This document shows positions 26,659-34,960 of a stretch of DNA of 64,000 nucleotides, one piece after another. Positions within the stretch are counted from its first letter, which is position 1, and each line of letters begins with the position of its first letter. Under the pieces are notes generated by a model. It saw nothing but the letters and a program-made list of their open reading frames with translations, was not told the DNA's origin and made no database searches. Source of the DNA: Acidobacteriota bacterium (GTDB lineage Bacteria; Acidobacteriota; Terriglobia; Terriglobales; Acidobacteriaceae); contig JAJXWA010000001.1 of assembly GCA_021781795.1 (NCBI GenBank), positions 248,001-312,000 of the forward strand, in the 5' to 3' direction. A program made the position numbers and the translations under genes.

Positions 26659-27172
26659 GAGCGGCTTTTCCTTCTGACTGGGCTTTGGCGCGGTACTGAT
26701 CGAGAATGGCGGGAACGTGATCCGGGGTCAGGTCGTCGTGAAAGTCGTAGTTGACCTGAATAGCCGGTGCCCAGCAGCAGGCGCCGATGCACTCAACCTC
26801 TTCCAATGAAAAGAGGCCGTCCTGCGTCACGCCCTTGTGACCGATGCCGAGTTCGTCCTGAAAACGGTCGAAGAGATCGTAGCCACCACGCAACATGCAA
26901 CTGATATTGGTACAGACCTGCACGTTGAACCTTCCGGCAGGCTTGAAGCGGAGCATGGAGTAGTAGGTTGCCACGTTGCGCACGTCGAGTTCGGTGATGC
27001 CGATGCGCACGGCCACCTCTGCGATGACTGCGTCGGAGAGATAGCCGACTTCATCCTGCGCGTAGAGGAGCATGGGGACAAGGGCCGAGCGGCGGACCGG
27101 ATACTTTGCGACCAGCGCATCGAACCGGGCGGCAAGCTGCGGTGAAAAGATGGTCATCGTCTCCGAACTCAT
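26651..27172 (-). CDS. nuoE: NADH-quinone oxidoreductase subunit E
   Basis: Thioredoxin-fold 2Fe-2S subunit (about 173 residues) beside NuoF. The ligand set is VCTNISCMLRG in the middle and CIGACCWAPA near the end, matching the C-x4-C ... C-x3-C pattern of NuoE. The frame is open to 27448, but the extra 92 residues are low-complexity shadow sequence lying over the preceding ORF. ATG 27172 overlaps that ORF's stop by four bases (ATGA) and gives the family length. Confidence 0.95.
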   Translation of the reverse strand: MSSETMTIFSPQLAARFDALVAKYPVRRSALVPMLLYAQDEVGYLSDAVIAEVAVRIGITELDVRNVATYYSMLRFKPAGRFNVQVCTNISCMLRGGYDLFDRFQDELGIGHKGVTQDGLFSLEEVECIGACCWAPAIQVNYDFHDDLTPDHVPAILDQYRAKAQSEGKAAHA

Positions 27173-27480
27173 CGCATTAACTCCCGCGCCCAAGCTTCTG
27201 CGGCCATATCCATCTCTTCCTCGCCTTGACTCGACTTCAATCTTCCTGCTTCGGTCAGCTCCAGCATGCCGGAGTTGCCGTTGTCCCACTTCCAGTTCAC
27301 CTGCCGGCCCGTGCGCTCCAGGTCCAGCCACCGATCTGCATGACGCGCTGTGATGCGAGCTTCTCCCAACTCCACGGTAGCCTGTCGATCCCCATTCAAC
27401 CCGTGCGCCGCGGTGTAGCTGCGAAGCAGGGATGCCAGCGAGACCCACAACTCAGCGAATAGCTGGGTCTCGGTGGTCAC
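27169..27480 (-). CDS. hypothetical 103-residue protein inside the nuo operon
   Basis: I do not recognise a family. GTG 27480 shares its G with the TAG stop of nuoD, and its own stop overlaps the nuoE start as ATGA, so it is translationally coupled on both sides and almost certainly real. The protein is soluble, mixed alpha/beta, with no Cys and no membrane helix. A helical N-terminus (about residues 5-27) leads to a beta-rich centre (VELGEARITARHADRWLDLE) and an acidic C-terminal helix. A complex I assembly or regulatory role is suggested only by position. Confidence 0.75.
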   Translation of the reverse strand: MTTETQLFAELWVSLASLLRSYTAAHGLNGDRQATVELGEARITARHADRWLDLERTGRQVNWKWDNGNSGMLELTEAGRLKSSQGEEEMDMAAEAWARELMR

Positions 27481-28700
27481 TAGCGGTCAATCTCCCCCAG
27501 CACGATGTCAATGGAACCGATGACCGCGACGACGTCAGCGAGCATTCCGCCCTTGCACATCGTCTCCAGCGCCTGGAGCGTGGCAAAGGAGGGATACCGC
27601 ATGTGGACGCGCCACGGCTTTGCGGTTCCATCCGATACAACATAGAAACCAATCTGTCCGTGCCCGCACTCGATGCCTTGGTAGACCTCGCCGGCTGGTA
27701 CGTTGAATCCCTCGGTCACAATCTTGAAGTGATGGATGAGGGCCTCCATCTGGGTCTTCATCTTCTCGCGGTCCGGCAGGACGATCTTCGGGGCATCCGC
27801 CTTGACTGCACCTTCGGGCATGCCGTCCAGAGCCTGCTGAATAATCTTGATGCTCTCGCGCATCTCGTCGAGACGGACAAGGTAGCGCGCCCAGGTGTCA
27901 CCGTCCTTTAGAACGGGAACCTTGAACTGAAACTTCTCGTAGCCGGAATAGGGCATGTCGCGGCGCAGGTCGATGTCTACGCCAGAGGCGCGCAGAGGCG
28001 GGCCAGTGACGCCGAAGGCAACCGCATCTTCTGCAGAGAGATAGCCGACACCCTTCAAGCGATTCCTGAAGATTGGATTGCCGGTGAGCAGGTTCGAATA
28101 CTCATCAATCTTCTCCGGCAGTGTCCTGATGAAGGTCTGCACGCGGGCGAGAAAGTCGATAGGGGGCTCCATCGCGAGGCCGCCCACGCGGATGTAGCTG
28201 GTCATCATGCGCTGACCGGCGACGGCTTCCAGCAGGCGGAGAATTTCTTCGCGCTCGCGGAAGGTATAGAGGAAGACGGTGAGCGCGCCAATATCCATGG
28301 CGTGCGTGCCCAGCCAGATCAGATGTGAGTTCAGGCGGCTGAGTTCGGCGAGCAGCACACGAAGCCACTGTGCCTTCTCGGGGATTTCGAGGTCGAGCAG
28401 TTTTTCGACGGCGAGGCAGTAGGCGAGGTTATTGGAGAGTGGATCGAGGTAATTGACGCGGTCGGTGAGCGGCACAACCTGCTGGTAGAACTTGGCCTCG
28501 CAGGTTTTTTCGATGCCGGTGTGGAGGTAGCCAATCTCCGGATAGAGGCGGACGACGATTTCGCCGTCGATTTCGAGCACGAGGCGGAGCACGCCGTGGG
28601 TGGCTGGGTGCTGCGGTCCCATATTGAGGACCATGTGCTGGTCTTTTGCGCCTTCGGCGACGGGAGTTTCGAGGATGGGTGTGCCGATGAGGTCGGTCAT
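27480..28700 (-). CDS. nuoD: NADH-quinone oxidoreductase subunit D
   Basis: The 49-kDa-type subunit (406 residues) that lines the quinone site together with NuoB. It contains the N-terminal MGPQHPATHGVLRL loop with the quinone-binding His, EIGYLHTGIEK, and the C-terminal CGHGQIGFYVVSDG segment. The fold descends from NiFe hydrogenase, whose metal ligands are absent as usual. It is a separate gene, not fused to nuoC. The ATG lies directly after the nuoC stop. Confidence 0.97.
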   Translation of the reverse strand: MTDLIGTPILETPVAEGAKDQHMVLNMGPQHPATHGVLRLVLEIDGEIVVRLYPEIGYLHTGIEKTCEAKFYQQVVPLTDRVNYLDPLSNNLAYCLAVEKLLDLEIPEKAQWLRVLLAELSRLNSHLIWLGTHAMDIGALTVFLYTFREREEILRLLEAVAGQRMMTSYIRVGGLAMEPPIDFLARVQTFIRTLPEKIDEYSNLLTGNPIFRNRLKGVGYLSAEDAVAFGVTGPPLRASGVDIDLRRDMPYSGYEKFQFKVPVLKDGDTWARYLVRLDEMRESIKIIQQALDGMPEGAVKADAPKIVLPDREKMKTQMEALIHHFKIVTEGFNVPAGEVYQGIECGHGQIGFYVVSDGTAKPWRVHMRYPSFATLQALETMCKGGMLADVVAVIGSIDIVLGEIDR

Positions 28701-29207
28701 TTAGCGGTACCCCTCCACCGGGTAGTCCTTGCGCAGGGGATGGCCCTGCCAGTCTTCCGGCATCATGATGCGGCGCAGATTCGGATGCCCGTCGAAGCGA
28801 ATTCCGAAGAGATCGAAGACTTCGCGCTCGAAGTAATTCGCAGCGGGCCAGATCGCTGTGATGGACTCGACTGCGGGGTCAGTTTCTTCGAGGAGGACGC
28901 GCAGGCGGATGCGCTCGAGCAACCTGTGGGAGAGGATGTGATAACTGAGTTGAAATCTCGGCGAGGAAGGGAACCAGTCGACCGCAGTCATATCTTCAAA
29001 GAAGTTGTACCCGGCAGCCTGAACGGTTGCGGCGGCTTTGCGGATGGTATCGGGCGCAAAGGTCAGGGTGAGTTCGCCGCGGTCGAAGCGGGCATCGAGC
29101 AGCGCATCGGCGCGCCAGGCAAGGATGGCCTGGATGGCCGAATGATCGGGCATGGCGTCGAGAACTTCTGCCTTAGAAGCGAGCGTCTTTTTGATGGCTT
29201 CGGTCAT
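28701..29207 (-). CDS. nuoC: NADH-quinone oxidoreductase subunit C
   Basis: The 30-kDa-type subunit (168 residues) of the peripheral arm, which packs against NuoD. The diagnostic C-terminal signature is EREVFDLFGIRFDGHPNLRRIMMPEDWQGHPLRKDYP. The start is ATG 29207, one base after the nuoA stop. The usual intervening gene nuoB is not present; the spacing leaves no room for it. Confidence 0.96.
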   Translation of the reverse strand: MTEAIKKTLASKAEVLDAMPDHSAIQAILAWRADALLDARFDRGELTLTFAPDTIRKAAATVQAAGYNFFEDMTAVDWFPSSPRFQLSYHILSHRLLERIRLRVLLEETDPAVESITAIWPAANYFEREVFDLFGIRFDGHPNLRRIMMPEDWQGHPLRKDYPVEGYR

Positions 29208-29208
29208 C

Positions 29209-29610
29209 TCAGAGGTCCGCCTTGTCCTGGCTCCAGTTCAGGATGCCTTTGCGCACGATGTAGTAGAGCCCGACGGCGACGAAGCCGAGGTAAACAATCA
29301 TCTCCCAGAAGCCGAAGAGACGGGAGCCGGTGATGGCAGGCAGCTTGCGGTAGATCACCGCCCAAGGCATCATGAAGACCGCTTCTACGTCGAAGAGGAT
29401 GAAAAGCATGGCGACCATATAAAAGCGCACGCTGAATCGTCCGCGGGCATCACCGACCGACTCGATGCCGCACTCATAGGCAGCCAGTTTGACCTTCGAA
29501 TTGCGATGGCGGCCGATGAACCAGGAGGCCGTCACCATGCCGACACCCATGCCAAAGGCAACGAGAATCTGCAGAAAGAGCGGTAAGTATTGCCAGTGGT
29601 AGGGAATCAT
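29209..29610 (-). CDS. nuoA: NADH-quinone oxidoreductase subunit A
   Basis: Small membrane subunit (133 residues, three helices) that forms part of the loop near the quinone entrance. It shows the conserved YECGIESVGDARGRFSVRFYMVAMLFILFDVEAVFMMPWA stretch, with the loop Cys and the Glu/Asp in the second helix. It is the first gene of the operon, about 77 nt after the predicted transcription start. Confidence 0.96.
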   Translation of the reverse strand: MIPYHWQYLPLFLQILVAFGMGVGMVTASWFIGRHRNSKVKLAAYECGIESVGDARGRFSVRFYMVAMLFILFDVEAVFMMPWAVIYRKLPAITGSRLFGFWEMIVYLGFVAVGLYYIVRKGILNWSQDKADL

Positions 29611-29995
29611 GGAACCCCGGTTCAGAGAGCTTGAGAATTTGTTCTGGCTGCAACCCCGGAAGAAGGAATCCGGCGCATCTGGCCGCTAGTTTGAGATTAG
29701 GTTTTCGACCTCATCCCGTCAAGGAGTCTGGTGGTACGGGGCAACTCTTGCTCCTGCGCGAACCGATCCTGGCCAGCAACGAGAAAAAGGATTCCTGATC
29801 GAGTGCGAAAGCCGCGATGGAGCAACCTCCCTTTTGAGGTTATATCGAACCGGGGAGAGCCTTCTCAGTGAGCGGGATCACATCGTTCCCGTTTTCCGCA
29901 CAAGTACACTAATTGGTTTCATTTCAGGATGTGGTGGGTTCCTGGCATTCAGATTTTTTCTCAGGCTGCCGATATGCGGATACAGGATGGTGCCT
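29611..29995. other. intergenic region between divergent nuoA and the 30-kb hypothetical gene
   Basis: About 385 bp. It holds the leftward nuo promoter. An open frame from 29834 runs into the next gene, but its first 54 codons include a hydrophobic stretch without a good ribosome-binding site, and I treat them as untranslated leader. No hairpin or operator was identified. Confidence 0.5.
29694..29722 (-). promoter_or_regulatory. sigma70-type promoter of the nuo operon
   Basis: On the minus strand TTGACG (29717-29722) and TAATCT (29694-29699) are separated by exactly 17 bp, close to the TTGACA/TATAAT consensus. It lies about 84 bp upstream of the nuoA ATG, with the predicted start near 29687. 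It is the only good promoter seen in the 385-bp space before nuoA. Confidence 0.7.
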
Positions 29996-30349
29996 ATGGG
30001 ATCAACGGCAGAAGATGCGAACACAGGATTGTCCGGCGCCTCGAGTTTTGCGTCGGTGGTGGCGGGCCGGGAACGGCGGAGGCGGATTCCCCCGGAGGCA
30101 GGCCGCGGGCTTGAGATTCTTGGACACGCAATTGATTACCTGATGGATGAGTACCTGCATCGCGGCGGGACGTTCCATGCCGGCGACGATGAATTGCAGG
30201 CTGTTGAGACCCTGATGGCGCTCAACCGGGAGATTTACTTTTCCTGTCCGGTTGTACCGACTGCGGCAGAGCGGTGGTTGGCGTTCTGGGAGCGCAGCCG
30301 GGCTCGGTTGGCGCGCAGCCTTCCGGGTCTGCTTCATCATGGAAGCTGA
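29996..30349 (+). CDS. hypothetical protein, about 117 residues
   Basis: Family not recognised. ATG 29996, with ACAGGATGG just upstream, starts a soluble, mainly helical protein. A basic stretch of six residues with four consecutive Arg (GRERRRRIPPEA) is followed by two predicted helices (about residues 38-54 and 64-78), then a Trp-rich helix (AAERWLAFWERSRARLARSLPG). An upstream start at 29834 would add a hydrophobic segment and cannot be ruled out. A hairpin follows 26 bp after the stop. It is divergent from nuo and convergent with the oxidase subunit III gene. No function is proposed. Confidence 0.6.
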   Translation: MGSTAEDANTGLSGASSFASVVAGRERRRRIPPEAGRGLEILGHAIDYLMDEYLHRGGTFHAGDDELQAVETLMALNREIYFSCPVVPTAAERWLAFWERSRARLARSLPGLLHHGS

Positions 30350-30375
30350 ATGGTGCAGCGATGCCGCGAGGCGGG

Positions 30376-30397
30376 GCCTCCAGGCCAGCTTGGAGGC
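30376..30397. terminator. hairpin between convergent genes
   Basis: GCCTCCA (30376-30382) pairs perfectly with TGGAGGC (30391-30397), loop of eight bases. It lies after the 117-residue hypothetical gene and about 130 bp beyond the convergent oxidase gene. There is only a weak T-run after it. Confidence 0.4.
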
Positions 30398-30526
30398 ATT
30401 TGGGTGGGCGCGTTGCGCTGAGGCGATCATTCGTAATCCAGATCGGGCGGGGTACCGCAGACCAGCCAGGACCGTCAAAGTCTGCTACGACTCATGACTT
30501 TCAGCCGCAGGCGTTGTGTTCGACGA

Positions 30527-31291
30527 CTATTCCCCTAGCAGCAGAACGGCGAACAGGAAGATCCAGGCGGCTCCCATGGCATGCCAGTACCAGGCAGCGG
30601 CGTCGATTGCAATCTGGCGCAGCTCAACGCGCCGTAGGAAGCGCATCGCGAAAAGGCATCCGAGGAGGATGGCGAGGCCGAGCAGGAGGTGGGCCGCGTG
30701 CAGGCCGGTAATGAGGTAGAAGAAGTAGCTGGCGGGTGTTGACCAGCGGTCGAAGGCGAAGCCCTGGGCGGTGAGCTGCTTCCATGCGGCCCACTGGCCG
30801 GCGAGGAACAGTCCGCCGAGCAGAAGCGTGGCCGCTGCCCAGGGAAGAGCGCGGTGCAGCGCGGGCTTGCCAAGGCCGAGCCACTCCTCAAGAACGTCTA
30901 TTTCACGGAAGATACTGCGGCGAGCCATCTCCATCGTCAGGCTGCTGAGGAGGAGGACGGCAGTGTTGAGGAAGAGGATGGGCGGGAGAAGCACCGGCCG
31001 CCAATCGGCAAGGTGCTCGTGAAGATGGGGTTCGAGATGGGCTCCGGCCTGCCGCGCAAAGAAGAGCACGACGAGCATGACGAAGAAGACCATGTCGCCC
31101 GCAAGTCCGAAGAAGACGAAGAAGCGGATTCGGTGCAGGAGGTCGCGCGGGCCTCCGCGTTCGCGCCTCCAGTCGTCGTCGCCACCACCCCCTCCGCCGC
31201 CGGTCGGGCGCCGGTCAACTGGGGGTTTCCCGCCGATTCCGGGCTCTTTGCGTTCCGTTTCCGCAGGGGAATGCGTAAAGGTCGCTTGCAT
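30527..31291 (-). CDS. heme-copper oxidase subunit III (cytochrome c oxidase subunit III family)
   Basis: About 254 residues and five to six membrane helices of the CyoC/CtaE family. Subunit III carries no metal but stabilises the proton-pumping oxidase core. Typical parts are RIRFFVFFGLAGDMVFFVML, FREIDVLEEWLGLG, the helix with YFFYLITGLHAAHLLLGLA, and the C-terminal AWYWHAMGAAWIFLFAVLLLGE. The N-terminal about 50 residues are cytosolic and contain seven Gly followed by three Asp, which is unusual. ATG 31291 (or 31309) is used. No subunit I or II gene is adjacent, so the rest of the oxidase must be elsewhere. Confidence 0.88.
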   Translation of the reverse strand: MQATFTHSPAETERKEPGIGGKPPVDRRPTGGGGGGGDDDWRRERGGPRDLLHRIRFFVFFGLAGDMVFFVMLVVLFFARQAGAHLEPHLHEHLADWRPVLLPPILFLNTAVLLLSSLTMEMARRSIFREIDVLEEWLGLGKPALHRALPWAAATLLLGGLFLAGQWAAWKQLTAQGFAFDRWSTPASYFFYLITGLHAAHLLLGLAILLGCLFAMRFLRRVELRQIAIDAAAWYWHAMGAAWIFLFAVLLLGE

Positions 31292-31475
31292 AAGAAGCCT
31301 CTTCGGCATCTCGATGAAAATGAAGATGGGCTTGGAACGATCACCCCTCCAGGATCACCGGGCTGCTCCTGCACTGAGATTACTCTTCCTTGGACGGGGC
31401 TGCACGCGGATTCGGGAGTCGCTTCCACTTGGATGAAAGTGATTGTTGCGTGCGGAGCGCAGGTGCGGGCGCGAG

Positions 31476-32072
31476 CTAGTCCTTTCGGAAGCGGGCGACC
31501 AGATCGACAAAGGCCTGATGAACGCGCCGGTCACTTGATAGCTCGGGGTGAAAGGTGGCCGCCATGACCTTCCCCTGCCGCACCAGGACTGGGTCCTGCT
31601 CTCTTCGGGCCAGCACTTCGACGTCTGCGCCAAGGGACAGAAACCGAGGAGCGCGAATGAAGACCATCTCCAGTGCGCCGCCGGGCAGCGTCGTTTCACC
31701 GTTCACGATAGAGGAGTCAATCTGACGTCCGTACGCATTGCGCTCGATCCTTGCGTCGAGGACGGCAAGGGAGGGCTGCTGGGGGTTGCGCACCTCGCGG
31801 GAGAGAAGGATGGCTCCGGCGCAGGTCCCGAAGACAGGGCGGCTGGAGCAGAACTGACGCAACTCTTCGAGGAAGTTGTGCTTCTCGAGGAAGCGGAGGA
31901 TTGTGGTGGACTCGCCGCCGGGGAGGATGAGGCCATCCAACTCGCGGAGTTCTTCCGGTTTGCGGACCAGGATAGGGGTGGCTCCAGCTTCGGCGAGCGC
32001 ATCTGCGTGCGCGGCATAATCCCCTTGAATGGCCAGGACGCCAATGCGGCCCCGCCCGGACGATTCAGTCAA
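31476..32072 (-). CDS. pdxT: pyridoxal 5'-phosphate synthase, glutaminase subunit
   Basis: Glutamine amidotransferase (198 residues) that makes ammonia for PdxS in the DXP-independent pathway to pyridoxal phosphate. It has IGVLAIQGDYAAH at the start, LILPGGEST, the nucleophile Cys in FGTCAGAILL, and the His-Glu pair in ATFHPELS. It follows pdxS by 25 bp and is surely co-transcribed. Confidence 0.96.
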   Translation of the reverse strand: MTESSGRGRIGVLAIQGDYAAHADALAEAGATPILVRKPEELRELDGLILPGGESTTILRFLEKHNFLEELRQFCSSRPVFGTCAGAILLSREVRNPQQPSLAVLDARIERNAYGRQIDSSIVNGETTLPGGALEMVFIRAPRFLSLGADVEVLARREQDPVLVRQGKVMAATFHPELSSDRRVHQAFVDLVARFRKD

Positions 32073-32097
32073 TCCTGGTCCTCCCTGATGGGTGCGG

Positions 32098-33051
32098 CTA
32101 CCAGCCGCGCGTCTGCAGAAGTTGTGATTCTTCGAGGGCAGCAGCCGCGAGCCCCTTCATGGTGCCCGTGACCTGCTCGGATACTTCGGCGAGAATCTTC
32201 GGATCGTTGAAGTGGGTGGTAGCTGTGACGATGGCTTTGGCGCGGGAAACCGCTTCGGCGCGCTCGGTGGGGTTGTTCTCCACGTCGAGGGGAGTGGCGC
32301 GCTCCTTCATAAAGATTCCGGAGCCGACGAAGATGGCCTCGGCGCCGAGCTGCATCATGAGGGCTGCATCCGCCGGAGTGGCAATGCCGCCCGCAGAGAA
32401 GTTGGGAACCGGCAGCTTTCCGGTATGGGCGACCATGCGGATGAGCTCGTATGGGGCCTGATGCTCTTTGGCCGCGGCATAGAGCTCCTGCTCGCTGAGC
32501 ACGGTGAGCGCCTTCATCTCCTTTACGATCTGGCGCATGTGCTGGACGGCATGGACCACGTCTCCGGTGCCGGCCTCGCCTTTGGTGCGAATCATCGCAG
32601 CGCCTTCCGCGATGCGGCGCAGGGCCTCACCGAGGTTGCGCGCTCCGCAGACGAAGGGCGTGGTGAAGGCGTGCTTGTCAATATGGTGGGTCTCATCGGC
32701 CGGCGTGAGCACCTCGCTCTCATCGATGAAGTCGACGCCAAGCTCTTGCAGGATCTGGGCTTCAGCGAAGTGACCGATGCGCGCCTTGGCCATGACGGGA
32801 ATGGAGACGGCCTGGATAATCTGCTTGATGAGGCCGGGACGGGCCATGCGGGCAACGCCGCCCTCAGCGCGAATCATCGCGGGAACGCGTTCGAGGGCCA
32901 TTACCGAAACAGCTCCTGCTTCTTCGGCAATGCGGGCCTGTTCGACGTTCATAACGTCCATGATGACGCCGCCCTTGAGCATCTCGGCGAGCCCGACTTT
33001 CAGACGAAGCTGGGTACTTGCAAGCTGATGTTTTCCATTCATTTCCGGCAT
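32098..33051 (-). CDS. pdxS: pyridoxal 5'-phosphate synthase, lyase subunit
   Basis: (beta/alpha)8 barrel synthase, about 317 residues, that forms pyridoxal phosphate from ribose 5-phosphate, glyceraldehyde 3-phosphate and ammonia. Conserved phrases include [33 protein letters not shown], with the Asp and Lys-region residues, [18 protein letters not shown] with the catalytic Lys, and [19 protein letters not shown]. The frame is open to 33234, but ATG 33051 (MPEMNG) gives the correct start and size. Confidence 0.97.
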   Translation of the reverse strand: MPEMNGKHQLASTQLRLKVGLAEMLKGGVIMDVMNVEQARIAEEAGAVSVMALERVPAMIRAEGGVARMARPGLIKQIIQAVSIPVMAKARIGHFAEAQILQELGVDFIDESEVLTPADETHHIDKHAFTTPFVCGARNLGEALRRIAEGAAMIRTKGEAGTGDVVHAVQHMRQIVKEMKALTVLSEQELYAAAKEHQAPYELIRMVAHTGKLPVPNFSAGGIATPADAALMMQLGAEAIFVGSGIFMKERATPLDVENNPTERAEAVSRAKAIVTATTHFNDPKILAEVSEQVTGTMKGLAAAALEESQLLQTRGW

Positions 33052-33247
33052 GGTATTTGACCTCGATCCTGAATGGCCGGCTGGCGTTTTAGTGGCTTCT
33101 CCATGCGCTCCGGCTCCACAGACCAGTGTAGCAGTGAAACGGAGTGCGGGGACAGGGTGGGCAGAGCGCTGACCGAGGTGCATTTGTGAGTCCACTCTAA
33201 TCTTTCGCTCTCGATTCTGGCCCTCCTCCTGCACTCCTGCACTGCGT

Positions 33248-33607
33248 ATGACCAGTGCACCGTCATTGCCGGCCGGGATTCCAGCAGGGATGCGGGAACT
33301 CGAATCAGTCAGCCGAGGCGAGGCTGCATCGGCGAAGTCGCTGGCCCAGGTGCTGGACCAGCGAGATTGTGGTGTGCGAGAGCCGCTCGGAGTTTTGGGG
33401 CAACTGCCCGTGGAATTGGAAGTATCGATTCCAATCCGTCAGTTTCGCGTGCGCAGGCTGCTGGCGCTGGAGCCGGGGCAGGTGATCGAGACGCAGTGGG
33501 GGCAGGCGGAAGATCTGCCCGTCGCAGCTGGGGATGTGCAGCTGGCGTGGTGCGAGTTCGAGGTAGTGGACGGCGGGTTAGCAGTCCGGCTGACGAGGCT
33601 TGCTTAG
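33248..33607 (+). CDS. FliN-like SpoA-domain protein (flagellar switch / export)
   Basis: A short protein (119 residues) whose second half is a SpoA (FliN C-terminal) domain. [29 protein letters not shown] shows the surface-antigen-presentation pattern shared by FliN, FliM and type III secretion SctQ. The first 50 residues are a poorly conserved, likely flexible lead. ATG 33248 lacks an obvious ribosome-binding site; ATG 33290 with AGCAGGG upstream is a good alternative. It is the first gene of the flagellar export block and ends 19 bp before fliO. A second, longer FliN-type protein is encoded at 40925, so this may be a specialised C-ring or sorting-platform partner. Confidence 0.8.
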   Translation: MTSAPSLPAGIPAGMRELESVSRGEAASAKSLAQVLDQRDCGVREPLGVLGQLPVELEVSIPIRQFRVRRLLALEPGQVIETQWGQAEDLPVAAGDVQLAWCEFEVVDGGLAVRLTRLA

Positions 33608-33626
33608 GAAGGAAGGGATACGAGAA

Positions 33627-33956
33627 ATGAACAAGACGAGTGCAGTGATGACCGGCGACAAGCATCCGATCCAATCGACTCCGGGGGCGATCGCAAGGAC
33701 TGCGAACTGGCTGCTGCATCGTCTGGCGCGCAGGGAGCCTTCCGAGGAGCGACTGCGGCTGGTGCAGCGGATTGCTCTGTCGCCAAAACAGTCGCTCACG
33801 CTGGTGGAGGTGGAAGGTCGCCGGTTACTTCTGGCGACCGGAAGCGATGGCGCCCCGGCCTTCTATGCGCTGGATGCACTGGATCCATTTGACAGGTTCA
33901 TCGCGCACGGTCGCAGCCGGGCTGCCGGAAATGCTGATCGGAGGATCTCATGGTAG
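33627..33956 (+). CDS. fliO: FliO-like flagellar export protein lacking a membrane helix
   Basis: 109 residues. The core RLRLVQRIALSPKQSLTLVEVEGRRLLLATGS matches the cytosolic FliO domain, a small beta-rich domain that helps assemble FliP. Canonical FliO has an N-terminal membrane helix; here the first 40 residues are hydrophilic (TGDKHPIQSTPGA) and contain none. The gene overlaps the fliP start by seven bases, the standard FliO place, which supports the name. Either a soluble FliO variant, or the membrane part was lost. Confidence 0.72.
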   Translation: MNKTSAVMTGDKHPIQSTPGAIARTANWLLHRLARREPSEERLRLVQRIALSPKQSLTLVEVEGRRLLLATGSDGAPAFYALDALDPFDRFIAHGRSRAAGNADRRISW

Positions 33957-34657
33957 CGGCACTGGCACGCATGCAGGCGGCTCCGGCTGCCCCCGTCGCC
34001 CTGCTGCCCGACCTGAACTCCCATCTGCGCCCGTCGGACTCGACTCCGTGGACAATTCTCTTCGTCCTGACTCTGATAACGCTGCTGCCTGCCATTCTGA
34101 TGTGCATGACGCCTCTGGTGCGTCTGATGGTGGTCTTTCATTTTCTGCGCCAGGCTCTGGGCACGCAGACTGCGCCGTCCAATCCGACCCTTCTGGGATT
34201 GGGCCTGATGATGACCTGGTTTCTGATGACGCCGGTTCTTGCGCAGGTCGATCAGCAGGCGGTCGAGCCTTTTCGCGCGGGCCAGATCTCGGGATGGGAT
34301 GCGATCGATCGAGGGGCCCAGCCGGTGAAGCGCTACCTGTTGCGCTATGCGCGGGAAAAGGACCTAGCACTTTTCGTGAGTGCCGGTCAACTTCCGCAGC
34401 CAAACCGGCCCGACGACTTGCCGATGCGGGTGGTCCTGCCAGCGTACATTCTGTCGGAGCTGAAGGCTGGCTTTGCAATCGGGGCGGTGCTCTTTCTGCC
34501 GTTTCTGCTCATCGACCTGGTGACGGCGGCGATCACTACGTCCATCGGCATGTTTCAGCTGCCGCCCGTGGTGGTCTCGACGCCTTTGAAGATTCTGCTG
34601 TTTGTGATGGTGGACGGCTGGAACCTGCTGGCGGGTTCTCTGCTGAAGAGCTTCTGA
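33950..34657 (+). CDS. fliP: flagellar type III export protein FliP
   Basis: Core membrane subunit of the FliPQR export gate (235 residues, four helices). Diagnostic segments are LVRLMVVFHFLRQALGTQTAPSNPTLLGLGL, the LPAYILSELKAGFAIG stretch, and the C-terminal LLIDLVTAAITTSIGMFQLPP. The N-terminus is Ala/Pro-rich and lacks the cleavable signal peptide usual for FliP. Five copies are known to form the gate with four FliQ and one FliR in studied species. Confidence 0.95.
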   Translation: MVAALARMQAAPAAPVALLPDLNSHLRPSDSTPWTILFVLTLITLLPAILMCMTPLVRLMVVFHFLRQALGTQTAPSNPTLLGLGLMMTWFLMTPVLAQVDQQAVEPFRAGQISGWDAIDRGAQPVKRYLLRYAREKDLALFVSAGQLPQPNRPDDLPMRVVLPAYILSELKAGFAIGAVLFLPFLLIDLVTAAITTSIGMFQLPPVVVSTPLKILLFVMVDGWNLLAGSLLKSF

Positions 34658-34667
34658 GGAGCGACGC

Positions 34668-34937
34668 GTGACGCCCGATCTGGTTGCTGAACTGCTGCGC
34701 CAGCTGCTGCTGCAGACCATGCTTCTGGCCGCGCCGGTGCTGGCGGCGGCGGTGCTGCTGAGTTTTGTGCTGAGCCTGGTGCAGACCCTGACCAGTCTTC
34801 AGGACCAGTCTCTGACGACGGTGCCGAGGCTGCTGGCGGTGGGATTTCTGATGCTGGCTGGAATGCCGTGGTTTCTGGAGCGCATGGCGGCGTACACGCG
34901 CCTGCTGATGCACGATCTGCACCGCTTTGTGGGTTGA
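34668..34937 (+). CDS. fliQ: flagellar type III export protein FliQ
   Basis: 89 residues, two membrane helices. It has the typical order: helix 1 (LLLQTMLLAAPVLAAAVLLSFVLSLVQTLTSLQDQSLTTVPRL), the polar linker with QxQSL, and helix 2. GTG at 34668 follows GAGGAGCGAC. It lies between fliP and fliR as in most flagellar operons. Confidence 0.93.
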   Translation: MTPDLVAELLRQLLLQTMLLAAPVLAAAVLLSFVLSLVQTLTSLQDQSLTTVPRLLAVGFLMLAGMPWFLERMAAYTRLLMHDLHRFVG

Positions 34938-34960
34938 AAGGACAGGGACGGAGAACGGGA

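Noticed and set aside
27173..27448. 92-residue N-terminal extension of nuoE
   Set aside because: It lies over the coupled 103-residue ORF, is low complexity, and ATG 27172 gives the normal NuoE start.
29834..29995. 54-codon extension of the hypothetical gene at 29996
   Set aside because: No clear ribosome-binding site at 29834; the better-supported ATG is 29996. Kept only as an alternative.
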